Of a DNA stretch of 64,000 bases, positions 1 to 9,030 are shown piece by piece. The notes beneath the pieces were generated by a model. It was given only the letters and a program-made list of their open reading frames with translations. It did not search any database and was not told the DNA's origin. Numbering within the stretch: position 1 is the stretch's first letter; each line of letters begins with the position of its first letter. The position numbers and the translations under genes were made by a program. The stretch spans positions 16,157 to 80,156 of the forward strand of contig CABUTN010000005.1 of assembly GCA_902494565.1 (NCBI GenBank), in the 5' to 3' direction. Source of the stretch: an uncultured Collinsella sp. (GTDB lineage Bacteria > Actinomycetota > Coriobacteriia > Coriobacteriales > Coriobacteriaceae).

Positions 1-701
1 GCTTCTTCGGCAATGGTTATGCTGACGCGTGTGCCTGCCGCCTGCCGCGCCTGCTTGTGGGCCGCGCGCGAACAGGCGAGCTCCGCGACCATGGTCTCCA
101 CGATGCCCTGCATATAGACGTGTCCACCTACGGTGCGGGCGCGGTCCTCGTTAATCCGGCGCAGCGTGTGGCAGATGGCAGACGTCGCTTCCTCGTGCCA
201 TGACTCGGCAAACGCCTCAAAGATTCCCGCGAACTCGGTGGGATAGCGGTGCTCCAGTTCGTCAAAATATCCAGGCAAAAAGAGCACCGAGCGCGAGTGA
301 TAAAGCTCCCCCGCAAACAGCGGGCTTAATTCCTCGCCACAGCTATCTTGGATAAAGCTGCAAACGGCGTTGTTTGGCCACGGTCCATGCAATGGTTTGA
401 GGTTCGCGGGCGTTATGCCAGCCTCGGGCATGCATGTAAGCGTGGGCGCGCTGACTTCGCTCACGCAGGCGTATGGCTCGGGTGTGTATTCGGCCAGGTA
501 CATATCGTGCGTCGGGGTTATGAAATGCTCCATGACGATGCAGGCGGGGGAGAGAGGCATGATCCATGCGCGGCCGTGCGCCCGGTCGCTTTCCAACTCG
601 CCGGTAAAGACGGCGCCCTTGCCGGTAAGCTCCAGGCCAAACTGCTCAAATTGCGGTGCGTAGAGCTCGGTTATGTCGGTCGCTGCCCGCCGTATTTGCA
701 A
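1..701 (-). CDS. AraC-type transcriptional regulator, N-terminal part (runs off left edge)
   Basis: An open minus-strand frame begins with TTG at 701, preceded by an AGGAAAGGAA ribosome site, and stays open to the window edge (about 233 codons). The product begins LQIRRAATDITELY and, near the edge, contains SITIAEEA, which fits the first helices of an AraC helix-turn-helix region. The DNA-binding C terminus is therefore mostly outside the window. It is divergent from a pair of ABC half-transporters, the usual layout for an AraC protein that controls siderophore or peptide transport (YbtA-like). The AraC assignment is inferred from layout and the end motif; the ligand is unknown. Confidence 0.6.
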   Translation of the reverse strand, partial: MQIRRAATDITELYAPQFEQFGLELTGKGAVFTGELESDRAHGRAWIMPLSPACIVMEHFITPTHDMYLAEYTPEPYACVSEVSAPTLTCMPEAGITPANLKPLHGPWPNNAVCSFIQDSCGEELSPLFAGELYHSRSVLFLPGYFDELEHRYPTEFAGIFEAFAESWHEEATSAICHTLRRINEDRARTVGGHVYMQGIVETMVAELACSRAAHKQARQAAGTRVSITIAEE

Positions 702-815
702 AAGCGTTCCTTTCCTTTGCGGAAACGTCCACGCCTGGCTTGATTGTGAGCCATGGCTAACACATCAATGATAAGTTCATTACGGTTAACTCTCAAGCCG
801 TTAGAAAGGAATCTC

Positions 816-2642
816 ATGGCAAAGGGATCAAAAAGGGAGGGTGGAGGCATCGGCGAGTTGCTCGCGTATGCCGGCGACCGTAAATTCCTAACTTATTTGG
901 GCATGGCTCTCTCGGCGCTCTCGCAGCTGCTGAGCTTTGGCCCGTACGTGTGCATCTGGTTTGTCGCGCGAGACCTTATCGCTGTGGCGCCTAACTGGAG
1001 CGAAGCCACCGATATCGCGATGTATGGCTGGTGGGCCGTTGGTTTTGCCCTGGCAAGCATCGTAGTTTATTTCGTGGGGCTCATGTGCACGCACCTGTCT
1101 GCGTTTCGCTGCGCGTCCAATATCCGCAAGACTACGAGCGAGCACCTGCTTAAGCTGCCGCTTGGCTACTTTGACACGCACTCCACCGGTGAGCTGCGCC
1201 GTATTGTAGACGGATGCGCCGCCTCCACCGAGACCCTGCTCGCGCACATGTTGCCCGATATCGCCGGCGCCACCGCCATGGTCGTGGGCTTGCTCGTGCT
1301 GCTTTTCGCCCTCGATTGGCGTTTGGGGGTGGCATGCCTTATCTCGGTCGTCGTTTCGCTTGGCGCCATGGCCACCATGATGAGCGGCAAAGGCGCCGAG
1401 TTCATGAAGGCCTACATGGGAGCGCTGGTCAAGATGAACAAGACCGGCACCGAATACGTACGCGGCATCCCCGTGGTCAAGGTGTTTCAGCAGACGGTCT
1501 ACTCCTTCAAGGCCTTCCACGATGCGATTGCCGAATACGCGGACATGGCACAAAGCTATGCGGGCACGTTCTGCCGAGGTCCGCAGGTACTCAACCTTAC
1601 GGCGCTCAACGGCCTCGTGGCATTCTTTTTGCCGGTGGCGTTGCTGTTGGCGCCGGGCGAGACGGACTTCGCGCATTTTATGGCAAACTTCACGTTTTAC
1701 GCGATATTTTCGGCCGTGGTACCGACGGCCATGACCAAGCTCATGTTTGTGGGCGAGGCCTCTCAGATGAGTGCCGATTCGCTGGCTCGCATCCGAAGCA
1801 TCATGGATTCCAAGCAGCTCTCCGTGCCCGCCCAACCCAAGCACCCTGCCGGCAGCGACGTACGATTTGAGGATGTGAGCTTTACCTACGAGGGTGCCGA
1901 AGCGCCTGCCATCAACCATGCGAGTTTTAGCGTTTCCGCTGGTAGCACCCTCGCCCTGGTGGGTCCCTCGGGTGGCGGTAAGTCAACCTGCGCAAGCCTG
2001 ATCCCGCGTTTTTGGGATGTTTCCTCGGGTCGAGTGCTCGTAGGCGGTGTGGACGTTCGCGATATGGATCCGCACGAGCTTATGGACCAGGTTGCCTTCG
2101 TGTTCCAGACCAACCAGCTGTTCCGGCAAACACTTGCCGATAACGTGCGCGCCTCCAAGCCTACGGCCACTGACGACGAAGTGCGTGCGGCCCTCTCCGC
2201 AGCTCAATGCGATGACATTGTGGCCAAGCTCCCACAGGGCATCAATACCATGCTCGGCGCCGGCGGAGCATATCTTTCGGGCGGCGAGGTCCAACGCGTG
2301 GCACTCGCCCGCGCGATCCTTAAAGACGCGCCTATCGTGGTGCTCGATGAGGCCACGGCGTTTGCCGATCCCGAGAACGAGGCGCTCATCCAGCGCGCCT
2401 TTAGCAAGCTGGCGGCGGGCCGCACGGTCATTATGATTGCGCACCGACTCTCGACTGTAGTGGGCGCAGACCAAATCGTGGTGCTCAACCAGGGCAGCGT
2501 ACAGGAGTCGGGTACCCATGCCGAGTTGCTGTCCCAAGAGGGCCTGTATGCCAGGATGTGGGCCGAATACGAACAGGCCGCGAGCTGGAAAATCACTGCA
2601 GCGACCGCGGATGCCGCCGTCACGAAGGGAGGCGAGGCCTAA
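816..2642 (+). CDS. ABC transporter, fused permease/ATPase half-transporter (first of pair)
   Basis: This 608-residue half-transporter has an N-terminal six-helix membrane domain and a C-terminal ATPase. The Walker A GPSGGGKST lies near residue 382, the signature LSGGEVQR near 486 and Walker B VVLDEA near 510. I chose ATG 816 because an AGAAAGGA ribosome site lies just upstream; an in-frame start at 753 has none. It is followed immediately by a second half-transporter, so the two probably form a heterodimer in the inner membrane. Pairs of this type next to an AraC regulator (YbtPQ, IrtAB) import metal-siderophore complexes, but peptide or drug export cannot be excluded from sequence alone. 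Confidence 0.88.
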   Translation: MAKGSKREGGGIGELLAYAGDRKFLTYLGMALSALSQLLSFGPYVCIWFVARDLIAVAPNWSEATDIAMYGWWAVGFALASIVVYFVGLMCTHLSAFRCASNIRKTTSEHLLKLPLGYFDTHSTGELRRIVDGCAASTETLLAHMLPDIAGATAMVVGLLVLLFALDWRLGVACLISVVVSLGAMATMMSGKGAEFMKAYMGALVKMNKTGTEYVRGIPVVKVFQQTVYSFKAFHDAIAEYADMAQSYAGTFCRGPQVLNLTALNGLVAFFLPVALLLAPGETDFAHFMANFTFYAIFSAVVPTAMTKLMFVGEASQMSADSLARIRSIMDSKQLSVPAQPKHPAGSDVRFEDVSFTYEGAEAPAINHASFSVSAGSTLALVGPSGGGKSTCASLIPRFWDVSSGRVLVGGVDVRDMDPHELMDQVAFVFQTNQLFRQTLADNVRASKPTATDDEVRAALSAAQCDDIVAKLPQGINTMLGAGGAYLSGGEVQRVALARAILKDAPIVVLDEATAFADPENEALIQRAFSKLAAGRTVIMIAHRLSTVVGADQIVVLNQGSVQESGTHAELLSQEGLYARMWAEYEQAASWKITAATADAAVTKGGEA

Positions 2643-4400
2643 ATGTTCGCCTCATTCCAAAAGAAGTATTTCCTATCCGATAAAGGCGTCGCCGGAGTAA
2701 AACGCGGCATTTTCTGGACCACGCTCACCAATCTCATTACCATGGCCGGCATGGGCTTTTTATTCCTGGTCATGGCCGGTTTTGTCGAGCATCTCGCCAC
2801 CGGCGCCGACCTGCCGGATACCCTGCCGATCGTGGGCGGCCTCGTGGTCTTTTTCGTGTTGCTCTTTGCCTCTAACTGGCAGCAGTATTACTACACCTAC
2901 TGCATCTTCTACGAGGAGTGCGGCAAGCAGCGCATGGAGATTGCCGAGCGCTTGCGCAAACTGCCGCTGTCGTTTTTTGGTCGTCGTGATCTGGCCGATT
3001 TAACCGAGACCATCATGGGCGACGTCCAGGCCATGGAGCACGCCTACAGCCACGTGCTGGGAGAGCTTTGGGGTGCCATCATCGCAAGCGCCATTGTGTT
3101 CGTGGCGTCGCTGTTCTTTTGCTGGCAGCTGGCGATCGCGGCGTTTTGGAGCGTTCCCGTGGCCTTTGCCGTGCTGTATCTAACACGCGGCCCCATGACT
3201 CCGGTGTTCGATCGCGTGCGTGCCGAGAAGGTCAAGGTTACCGAGGCAATTCAAGAGACGCTCGACTGCGTTCGCGAGATCCGCGCCACCAACCAGGAGG
3301 CCCATTATCTTGAGGGACTCAACGCCGTGATCGATGCCGAGGAGCGCGAGACCACCAAGGGCGAGCTCGCTAACGGGCTTTTGGTTAACTCTGCCTTTGC
3401 CATTCTGCGTCTGGGCATTGCCACCACGCTGGTCGCGGGCGCCGCGATGGTCGCCTCCGGGCAGGTCGACTTTTTGGTGATGTTTGCCTTTTTGCTTATG
3501 GTGAGCCGTATCTATGCACCCTTTGACCAGGCGTTAATGTTAATGTGCGAGCTGTTTGCTGCCGAGTCGTCTGCAAAGCGTATGCGCTCCATCATGGAGG
3601 AGCCCGTGGCGCAGGGTAGTGAGAAATTTGAGCCCGTGGGCCACGATGTGGTGTTCGATCACGTGGCATTTGGCTATGGCGCGGGCGAGGACGGCCGCGC
3701 CGGCGAGAAGGTTCTTACCGATGTGAGCTTTGCCGCCAAGGAAGGCGAGGTCACGGCACTGGTCGGTCCTTCGGGTTCCGGTAAGTCTACGGTGAGCCGC
3801 CTGGCCGCGCGTTTTTGGGATGCCACCGCGGGCAAGGTTACCGTGGGCGGCGTGGATGTTGCGAGCGTTGATCCCGAGGTGCTGCTGCGCGACTACGCCA
3901 TTGTGTTCCAAGACGTGCTGCTCTTTGACGACACGGTGATGGGAAACATCCGCCTCGGGCGTCGTGATGCTACCGACGAGGAAGTGCTTGCGGCCGCGCG
4001 TGCCGCCAGCTGCGACGAGTTCGTGAACTGCATGCCGCAGGGCTATGACACCATGATCGGCGAGAACGGCTCCAAGCTGTCCGGCGGCGAGCGCCAGCGC
4101 ATCTCTATCGCCCGCGCGCTGCTCAAAGACGCGCCCATCGTGCTGTTGGACGAGGCGACGGCAAGCTTGGATGTGGAGAATGAGACCGTGGTACAGCAGG
4201 CGCTCTCCCGTCTGCTTGCAGGTAAGACGGTTATCGTTATTGCCCACCGTATGCGTACGGTGGAAAATGCCGACAAAATCGTTGTGCTCAAGGATGGTGT
4301 GGTTGCCGAGCAGGGCACTCCGGCGCAGCTTAAGGCGGCAGGCGGAGAATTTGCCCGCATGGTCGCACTGCAAAAGGAAGCGGCTGCCTGGCAGCTGTAG
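2643..4400 (+). CDS. ABC transporter, fused permease/ATPase half-transporter (second of pair)
   Basis: This 585-residue partner of the preceding gene has the same order: membrane domain, then ATPase. Walker A GPSGSGKST is near residue 374, the signature LSGGERQRISIARA near 478, followed by LLDEATASLD. Its ATG directly follows the upstream TAA, with GGGAGG inside the end of the upstream gene as ribosome site, so translation is likely coupled. Both halves keep intact catalytic motifs. Substrate is unknown; siderophore or heme-type uptake is inferred from the AraC neighbour and the nearby metal P-type ATPase. Confidence 0.88.
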   Translation: MFASFQKKYFLSDKGVAGVKRGIFWTTLTNLITMAGMGFLFLVMAGFVEHLATGADLPDTLPIVGGLVVFFVLLFASNWQQYYYTYCIFYEECGKQRMEIAERLRKLPLSFFGRRDLADLTETIMGDVQAMEHAYSHVLGELWGAIIASAIVFVASLFFCWQLAIAAFWSVPVAFAVLYLTRGPMTPVFDRVRAEKVKVTEAIQETLDCVREIRATNQEAHYLEGLNAVIDAEERETTKGELANGLLVNSAFAILRLGIATTLVAGAAMVASGQVDFLVMFAFLLMVSRIYAPFDQALMLMCELFAAESSAKRMRSIMEEPVAQGSEKFEPVGHDVVFDHVAFGYGAGEDGRAGEKVLTDVSFAAKEGEVTALVGPSGSGKSTVSRLAARFWDATAGKVTVGGVDVASVDPEVLLRDYAIVFQDVLLFDDTVMGNIRLGRRDATDEEVLAAARAASCDEFVNCMPQGYDTMIGENGSKLSGGERQRISIARALLKDAPIVLLDEATASLDVENETVVQQALSRLLAGKTVIVIAHRMRTVENADKIVVLKDGVVAEQGTPAQLKAAGGEFARMVALQKEAAAWQL

Positions 4401-4423
4401 GAAAGGGGACCAAGATTTCCAAA

Positions 4424-4441
4424 GGTTAACTTTGGTTGACC
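4424..4441. promoter_or_regulatory. Imperfect palindrome, possible metalloregulator operator
   Basis: The arms GGTTAAC and GTTGACC are separated by four bases, giving an 18-bp dyad with one mismatch. It lies between the ABC pair and the DUF6110/P-type ATPase genes. A related GGTTAAC half-site occurs at 784-790 in front of the first ABC gene. A DtxR- or MntR-like repressor is a guess from the neighbouring metal genes. Confidence 0.35.
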
Positions 4442-4545
4442 ATAATAGTTCGACTAAACTAGTCTCAAAAGCGTGCTCGAGCAAACTAATGAACTCGGGT
4501 GCTAAGGCACCATGCCGCGCTTGTGCGGCAAAAGGGAGAAGCAAC

Positions 4546-4791
4546 ATGAAGAAGTCGACGTTTAACACCCTGCTTGTCGGTGGCGGTTTTCTGCTTGGTA
4601 CGGCTGGCATCAAGCTGCTCACCAGCGCTCCGGTAAAGAACGCCTGCGTGCAGGGCATCGCGTGCGGTATGCGCGTCAAGAACTGCTACCAGGACATGGT
4701 CGAGCAGGCCAAGGCCAATGTCGATGACATGGTTGCCGAGGCTGCCTACATCACCCAGAGCGAGGCCGCTGCTGACGAGGCAGCCGAGTAA
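4546..4791 (+). CDS. DUF6110-type small protein preceding metal ATPase
   Basis: This 81-residue protein starts at ATG 4546 after AAAGGGAG. Residues about 5-25 form a glycine-rich hydrophobic segment (TLLVGGGFLLGTAGIKLL), followed by three cysteines in the next 25 residues and an acidic, alanine-rich tail. It lies 18 bp before a heavy-metal P-type ATPase. Proteins of this shape (DUF6110) recur beside such ATPases, so a role as a membrane-anchored metal-handling partner is reasonable. No biochemical function is known to me. Confidence 0.65.
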   Translation: MKKSTFNTLLVGGGFLLGTAGIKLLTSAPVKNACVQGIACGMRVKNCYQDMVEQAKANVDDMVAEAAYITQSEAAADEAAE

Positions 4792-4809
4792 CGCTCCTAG
4801 GCACAAACT

Positions 4810-6885
4810 ATGAGATTCTCGATTATTAGCGAGATCCCTGGCAGGACCCGTCTTCAATTGGCGGGTCCTGTGCCAGAGAGCGATCTCGACGCACTTCTTA
4901 AGCTCAGCGGCGATATCGACGGCGTGCACAAGGTGCGCGTTTATGGCCGTATTGGCCAGATGGCGCTGGAGTACGACGAGCCGCGCCGTGCGAGCGTGCT
5001 CGACGCCCTGGGCGCACTCGATGCTCAAGCTATCGCCGATGCCAAGTCGGGCTATGTGATGCAACTCGAGCCGCGCAAGCACAAACTCGTTATGGACCTG
5101 GCGACACTCGTCGGCGCCCATTACGCACGTCGCTGGTTCTTGCCGACGCCTCTGCGTGCGGTATTTGTCGTGGCCGGTTACATGGCATTTTTGCGCGCTG
5201 CCCTTCATGAGCTGGCACAGCCGCGCCTGACCGTTCCTGTGCTCGACGCTTCGGCCATCGGCATTTCGTTCGTCAAGCGTGATGTCGACACTGCGGGCCA
5301 GACGATGTTCCTGCTCAACGTGGGCGAGCTGCTCGAGGACTACACCCGCGCCATGAGCGAAAACGAGCTCATCAACTCGCTGCTCGATGTGCCCGACAAG
5401 GCGCAAAAGGTCGTCGGCGACACCGAGGTGAGCGTTGCTGCGACCGAGCTCGAGCCCGGCGATCTGGTCGCCGTACGCACCGGCATGTCCATCTGCATTG
5501 ACGGTGTGGTCGAACAGGGGAGCGCCATGGTCAACCAGGCGACCCTGACTGGCGAGCCGCTTGCCGTCGAGCGCAGCGCAGGCGACGACGTGTTCGCCGG
5601 CACTGTCGTGGAAGACGGCAGCATCTTGGTGCGTGTGCGCGCCAATACGGCTCAGACCAAGCTCCGTTCGATCGTCTCGCTCGTGCAGACGGCCGATTCG
5701 CTCAAGTCCGAGGGCCAGTCGCATATGGAGGACCTTGCCAACAAGATCGTTCCGTGGAACTTCCTGCTCGCGGGCTTGGTTGCGCTCACCACGCGTAGCC
5801 TCATCAAGACCTCGGCGGCGCTGATGGTCGACTACTCGTGCGCACTCAAGCTCACGGGTTCCGTTGCCGTCATGACCGCTATGAGCGATGCCGCCAAGAT
5901 GGGCGTCATGGTCAAGGGCGCAAAGTACTTTGAGTCGTTTGCCAAGGCCGACACCATTGTGTTTGATAAGACCGGCACGCTCACCGAGGCGCAGCCGCGT
6001 CTTGCCTGCGTACTCACCACCGATGGCTGGAGCGAGGACGAGATCCTGCGCCTTTCCGCTTGCTTGGAGGAGCATTTCCCGCATCCGGTGGCGCGTGCCG
6101 TGGTCAACGCTGCTCACGAGCGTGGGCTCGAGCACCGCGAGCGTCACGCTGCTGTCGAGTATATTGTGGCGCACGGTATCGCTTCGTCCATTGAAGGGCG
6201 TCGCGCCATCATCGGTTCCGCGCACTTTGTATTTGAGGACGAGGGCGCGCAGCTCGAGTCCGACATCAAGGAGCAAATCGAGTCCCAGATGCAGGGCCTG
6301 TCGCCGCTGTATCTGGCGGTCGACGGCAAGGTCGTCGGCGTGCTCGGCATCGAGGACCCGCTTAAGCCCGGGGTCCGCGAGGCCATTGCCGACTTGCACG
6401 CGTTAGGCGTTAAGCACGTGGTCATGCTCACGGGCGACTCGGAGCGCACGGCCGAGCGCATTGCTCGCGAGGCAGGTGTCGACGAGTTTAAGGCCGAGCT
6501 GCTGCCCGAGGACAAGTACGCCTATGTGGAGCGCATCAAGGGCGAGGGGCGCCACGTTGCCATGGTGGGCGACGGCGTCAACGATTCGCCGGCGCTCGGT
6601 TTGGCCGACGTGGGCTTGGCGATGGGTGGCGGAAGCGACATCGCCAAGGAGGTCGCCGACATCATCCTGACCGATACGGAACTCGATGCGATTGTTCGCC
6701 TGCGCCGCATGAGCCAGGGACTCATCGATCGTCTGACGAGCTCGTATTCCAAGGTGATGCTCACCAACTCGGCGCTGTTGGCATTGGGCATTACCGGCAT
6801 GATCACTCCGCAGACGTCGTCGCTGCTGCACAACGGCTCAACGATCGCCTACAGCCTGGGCAACGCAAAGGCTTACCTGCGCTAG
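4810..6885 (+). CDS. P1B-like heavy-metal translocating P-type ATPase
   Basis: This 691-residue ATPase pumps a metal ion across the cytoplasmic membrane. The phosphorylation motif DKTGTLTEA begins at D386, an HP locus (FPHPVA) is at H425, the actuator motif is TGEP, and the hinge GDGVNDSPA begins at G587. The first 70 residues resemble a metal-binding domain but lack CxxC. The membrane metal site that is CPC in copper, zinc or cadmium pumps is DYSC (341-344) here, so specificity probably differs (manganese or iron are candidates). The ribosome site is weak, consistent with coupling to the DUF6110 gene 18 bp upstream. Confidence 0.88.
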   Translation: MRFSIISEIPGRTRLQLAGPVPESDLDALLKLSGDIDGVHKVRVYGRIGQMALEYDEPRRASVLDALGALDAQAIADAKSGYVMQLEPRKHKLVMDLATLVGAHYARRWFLPTPLRAVFVVAGYMAFLRAALHELAQPRLTVPVLDASAIGISFVKRDVDTAGQTMFLLNVGELLEDYTRAMSENELINSLLDVPDKAQKVVGDTEVSVAATELEPGDLVAVRTGMSICIDGVVEQGSAMVNQATLTGEPLAVERSAGDDVFAGTVVEDGSILVRVRANTAQTKLRSIVSLVQTADSLKSEGQSHMEDLANKIVPWNFLLAGLVALTTRSLIKTSAALMVDYSCALKLTGSVAVMTAMSDAAKMGVMVKGAKYFESFAKADTIVFDKTGTLTEAQPRLACVLTTDGWSEDEILRLSACLEEHFPHPVARAVVNAAHERGLEHRERHAAVEYIVAHGIASSIEGRRAIIGSAHFVFEDEGAQLESDIKEQIESQMQGLSPLYLAVDGKVVGVLGIEDPLKPGVREAIADLHALGVKHVVMLTGDSERTAERIAREAGVDEFKAELLPEDKYAYVERIKGEGRHVAMVGDGVNDSPALGLADVGLAMGGGSDIAKEVADIILTDTELDAIVRLRRMSQGLIDRLTSSYSKVMLTNSALLALGITGMITPQTSSLLHNGSTIAYSLGNAKAYLR

Positions 6886-6904
6886 CGTTTTTGCTTGAGT
6901 TTAT

Positions 6905-6950
6905 GGCCTGCATTCGGACGGTGTTGCATCCGCCAGAATGCAGGCCTTTT
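6905..6950 (+). terminator. Rho-independent terminator after the P-type ATPase
   Basis: An 11-bp stem, GGCCTGCATTC with GAATGCAGGCC, is followed by TTTT. Confidence 0.85.
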
Positions 6951-6963
6951 GCGTTTGACCATG

Positions 6964-7005
6964 TGCTAGCAGCAATATATAGTGATGCTAGCAAAGATAG
7001 CATGA
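6964..7005 (+). promoter_or_regulatory. Repeated TGCTAGCA palindromes, likely toxin-antitoxin operator
   Basis: Perfect TGCTAGCA palindromes occur at 6964-6971 and 6986-6993, with a degenerate GATAGCAT just after. Centres are 22 bp apart, about two helix turns. The position, directly before the antitoxin gene, fits autoregulation by a ribbon-helix-helix antitoxin. Confidence 0.55.
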
Positions 7006-7023
7006 GTCGAAGGCGAGGTTGAG

Positions 7024-7377
7024 ATGGGTGCTGTTAGCGGCATGGCGCAAGTGAACGTTCGCGTAGATCGCCAGGTCAAGAACCGTGCCGAGGAGGTGCT
7101 GCGGCTTTCGGGCGGGTCACTGCCCGAGCTCATCAAAAAGGTCGTAGCGAAGGTTGCACAGGGCGGCGGGCAGTGCGAGGAAATGCTGTCTGCCGTTGAT
7201 GGCCGGCAACAGACCGTCGCGCCCGATACTCCGTTCGCCGCATCATGGGCAGCGGCAGACCGGCTTTATGCAGATATGGGCATCGCTGCGTCGCCTGTAT
7301 CCGACGATCGCGGTTGGGACACAATCTATTCCGAAGCCATGGATGAGCATTATCGCCAAAAGGGGATGATCCAGTGA
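7024..7377 (+). CDS. RelB/DinJ-like antitoxin
   Basis: This 117-residue protein has an N-terminal ribbon-helix-helix (MAQVNVRVDRQVKNRAEEVL), as in the RelB/DinJ family, which binds operator DNA and neutralises the toxin. The rest is acidic and likely the toxin-binding part. ATG 7024 follows GAGGTTGAG; ATG 7042 is an alternative start matching the usual family start. It overlaps the downstream PIN gene by 4 bp (ATGA-type). The RelB/PIN combination is a mixed pairing, since RelB usually partners RelE. Confidence 0.75.
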   Translation: MGAVSGMAQVNVRVDRQVKNRAEEVLRLSGGSLPELIKKVVAKVAQGGGQCEEMLSAVDGRQQTVAPDTPFAASWAAADRLYADMGIAASPVSDDRGWDTIYSEAMDEHYRQKGMIQ

Positions 7378-7889
7378 GTGGGGCGCCTCTCAAGATCATG
7401 GTGGACGCCAACGTATGGGTTGATTCGTTTTGTGTTGACCATGCCGAGTCGCTTGCCGCGCGTGCGTTTATTGGGCAGGCGACGGAGACGGGGGCGTTGC
7501 TGTTCTTTCCGGTTCATATCGCTAAAGACGTGCTATACGTTGTCCAACACGAGCTGAAGCGCAGCGTTCTTGCCAGCGGGGGAGCACTCGACGAGGCTTC
7601 TGCCCGTGCAATTGGCGATGCGGCGCTGGCGTTTGTCCGGAATATGACCGAAAACGCTATGGCCGTGGGTGCTGATGCATCCGATCTGTGGCTAGCCGAC
7701 AAATATCTGACGCTCCATCGCGATTACGAGGACAACTTGGTGCTCGCCGCGTGCAAGCGCGCGCAGGTCGATTACTTGGTGACCAACGATCGTAAGCTGC
7801 TCGAACATGCCGATCTTGCAGCAAAGACCCCGTGCCAAATGATGCCGATTCTTGCCTTGGCCGAACGCGGCGGCGCGGCTATCGGTTGA
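7374..7889 (+). CDS. PIN-domain toxin (VapC-like ribonuclease)
   Basis: This 171-residue protein opens with IMVDANVWVDSF, the first acidic residue of a PIN nuclease. It keeps an acidic pair at YEDNLVLAACKR and the final LVTNDRKLLEH motif, so the metal-dependent RNase site seems intact. Translation is coupled to the antitoxin through a 4-bp overlap. In TA use, such proteins cleave RNA and stop growth until neutralised. The target RNA cannot be predicted. Confidence 0.8.
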   Translation: MSGAPLKIMVDANVWVDSFCVDHAESLAARAFIGQATETGALLFFPVHIAKDVLYVVQHELKRSVLASGGALDEASARAIGDAALAFVRNMTENAMAVGADASDLWLADKYLTLHRDYEDNLVLAACKRAQVDYLVTNDRKLLEHADLAAKTPCQMMPILALAERGGAAIG

Positions 7890-7947
7890 CGCGAACTGTT
7901 TGCGGGCCTCTTGGACGACGATGCGCCAAGGGACCCGCGTCTGCTAT

Positions 7948-8382
7948 TTACAAAAGCTCGGCCTTAATGGCGGGACTTTCTGTGAGCTGCTCGGCTGCCT
8001 TTTCGTCGGAGCTGTCGAGTGCTGCCAGACTGCGGTAGACCCACTCGTTGACTTGGGTGTTCTTGACGCCTGCGGTCTGCATAAGGGCGCCTACCTCGCG
8101 GATTGCTGCGAGCAGATCGGCTTTGGGACCCGCGAGCTCGACCTCGATGCTGTGGTAGGCGGTCACGCCGCGGTTCTCACTCACGTGGTCGATAAAGCCC
8201 TCGACGGTCTCAAGCTGCTGGGCGAGAGCTGCATCATCGTCAGCGTCCAGCGCGACGAGTGCGTTCGATATCGTGAGGGCGGGATGTCCGCAGGGGACAA
8301 AGCCTTCGATGACATCCATAGCTTCGGTAATGGTTGAGCCCAGGCCTGCGAGGGCATTGATGAGTTGCTGCTTGGTATCCAT
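7948..8382 (-). CDS. Conserved-looking protein of unknown function
   Basis: A 144-residue, acidic, mostly helical protein begins MDTKQQLINALAGLGSTITEAMD after a good GAAAGGACCGTT ribosome site. It has no signal peptide or membrane segment and no motif I recognise. It is convergent with the PIN toxin and stands alone, upstream of ssrA. Confidence 0.6.
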   Translation of the reverse strand: MDTKQQLINALAGLGSTITEAMDVIEGFVPCGHPALTISNALVALDADDDAALAQQLETVEGFIDHVSENRGVTAYHSIEVELAGPKADLLAAIREVGALMQTAGVKNTQVNEWVYRSLAALDSSDEKAAEQLTESPAIKAELL

Positions 8383-8621
8383 AACGGTCCTTTCGACGGG
8401 TCAATTTTGCTTGGCGAAAATATACGTGACGCGATCGGTAGCAAAAGTGTGAAGTGCGGCGCACATTGGGGTCTTCACAGCTCGTGCATAGAACAGCTGT
8501 CTGCCTTTAGAACGTGGTAAGATAGCTATCCACGAGCGGGGTTCACCCCGCGTGTTCCTTGAAAAGTCGACGGTTATCGGGTGTTTGCAGGCCCGATACC
8601 ATCCAGACTTTCCCGACATTC

Positions 8622-8985
8622 GGGGGCGACTGGTTTCGACACGATAGCTCTGAGAGAGGAAGCAAGCCGAGGTCTCCTCGCCTCGTTAAACAGGGGTACC
8701 GTCAAATTGAATTGACAACAACTCTTCTTTTGAGCCTATGGCTCTCGCTGCTTAATTTATAGCGGCGCGTCAACCCGGTGATTTCCCCGACACCGGCGCG
8801 ACGTCATGTTAGGGGAATGCTCCTGCGCACGTAATCGGTATGGCGCAGGCTAAGACCGAACCGGTTAGGACGCCGCGAGCGTGTCGCTGCGCGCAAAGCG
8901 TCCGAGACTAAACCAGCGACTGAGCTTGGAGATGCCAATCAGGGGGCTTTCGTGGACCGGAGTTCGATTCTCCGCGCCTCCACCA
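8622..8985 (+). ncRNA. ssrA: Transfer-messenger RNA (tmRNA)
   Basis: The 5' end GGGGGCG pairs over 7 bp with CGCCTCC before ACCA at the 3' end. The T arm GGAGTTCGATTCTCC lies at 8959-8973. The tag frame at 8714-8755 reads DNNSSFEPMALAA then stop, with the expected hydrophobic ALAA degron (an alanine from the charged tmRNA would precede it). tmRNA rescues stalled ribosomes and tags the nascent chain for proteolysis together with SmpB. Confidence 0.95.
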
Positions 8986-8993
8986 ATAGTTAC

Positions 8994-9030
8994 AAGCAGG
9001 TAGGTATGCGCACCTACCTGCTTTTTTATT
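8994..9030 (+). terminator. Terminator of ssrA
   Basis: A perfect 12-bp stem, AAGCAGGTAGGT with ACCTACCTGCTT, and a 6-base loop are followed by a T-run. Confidence 0.88.
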
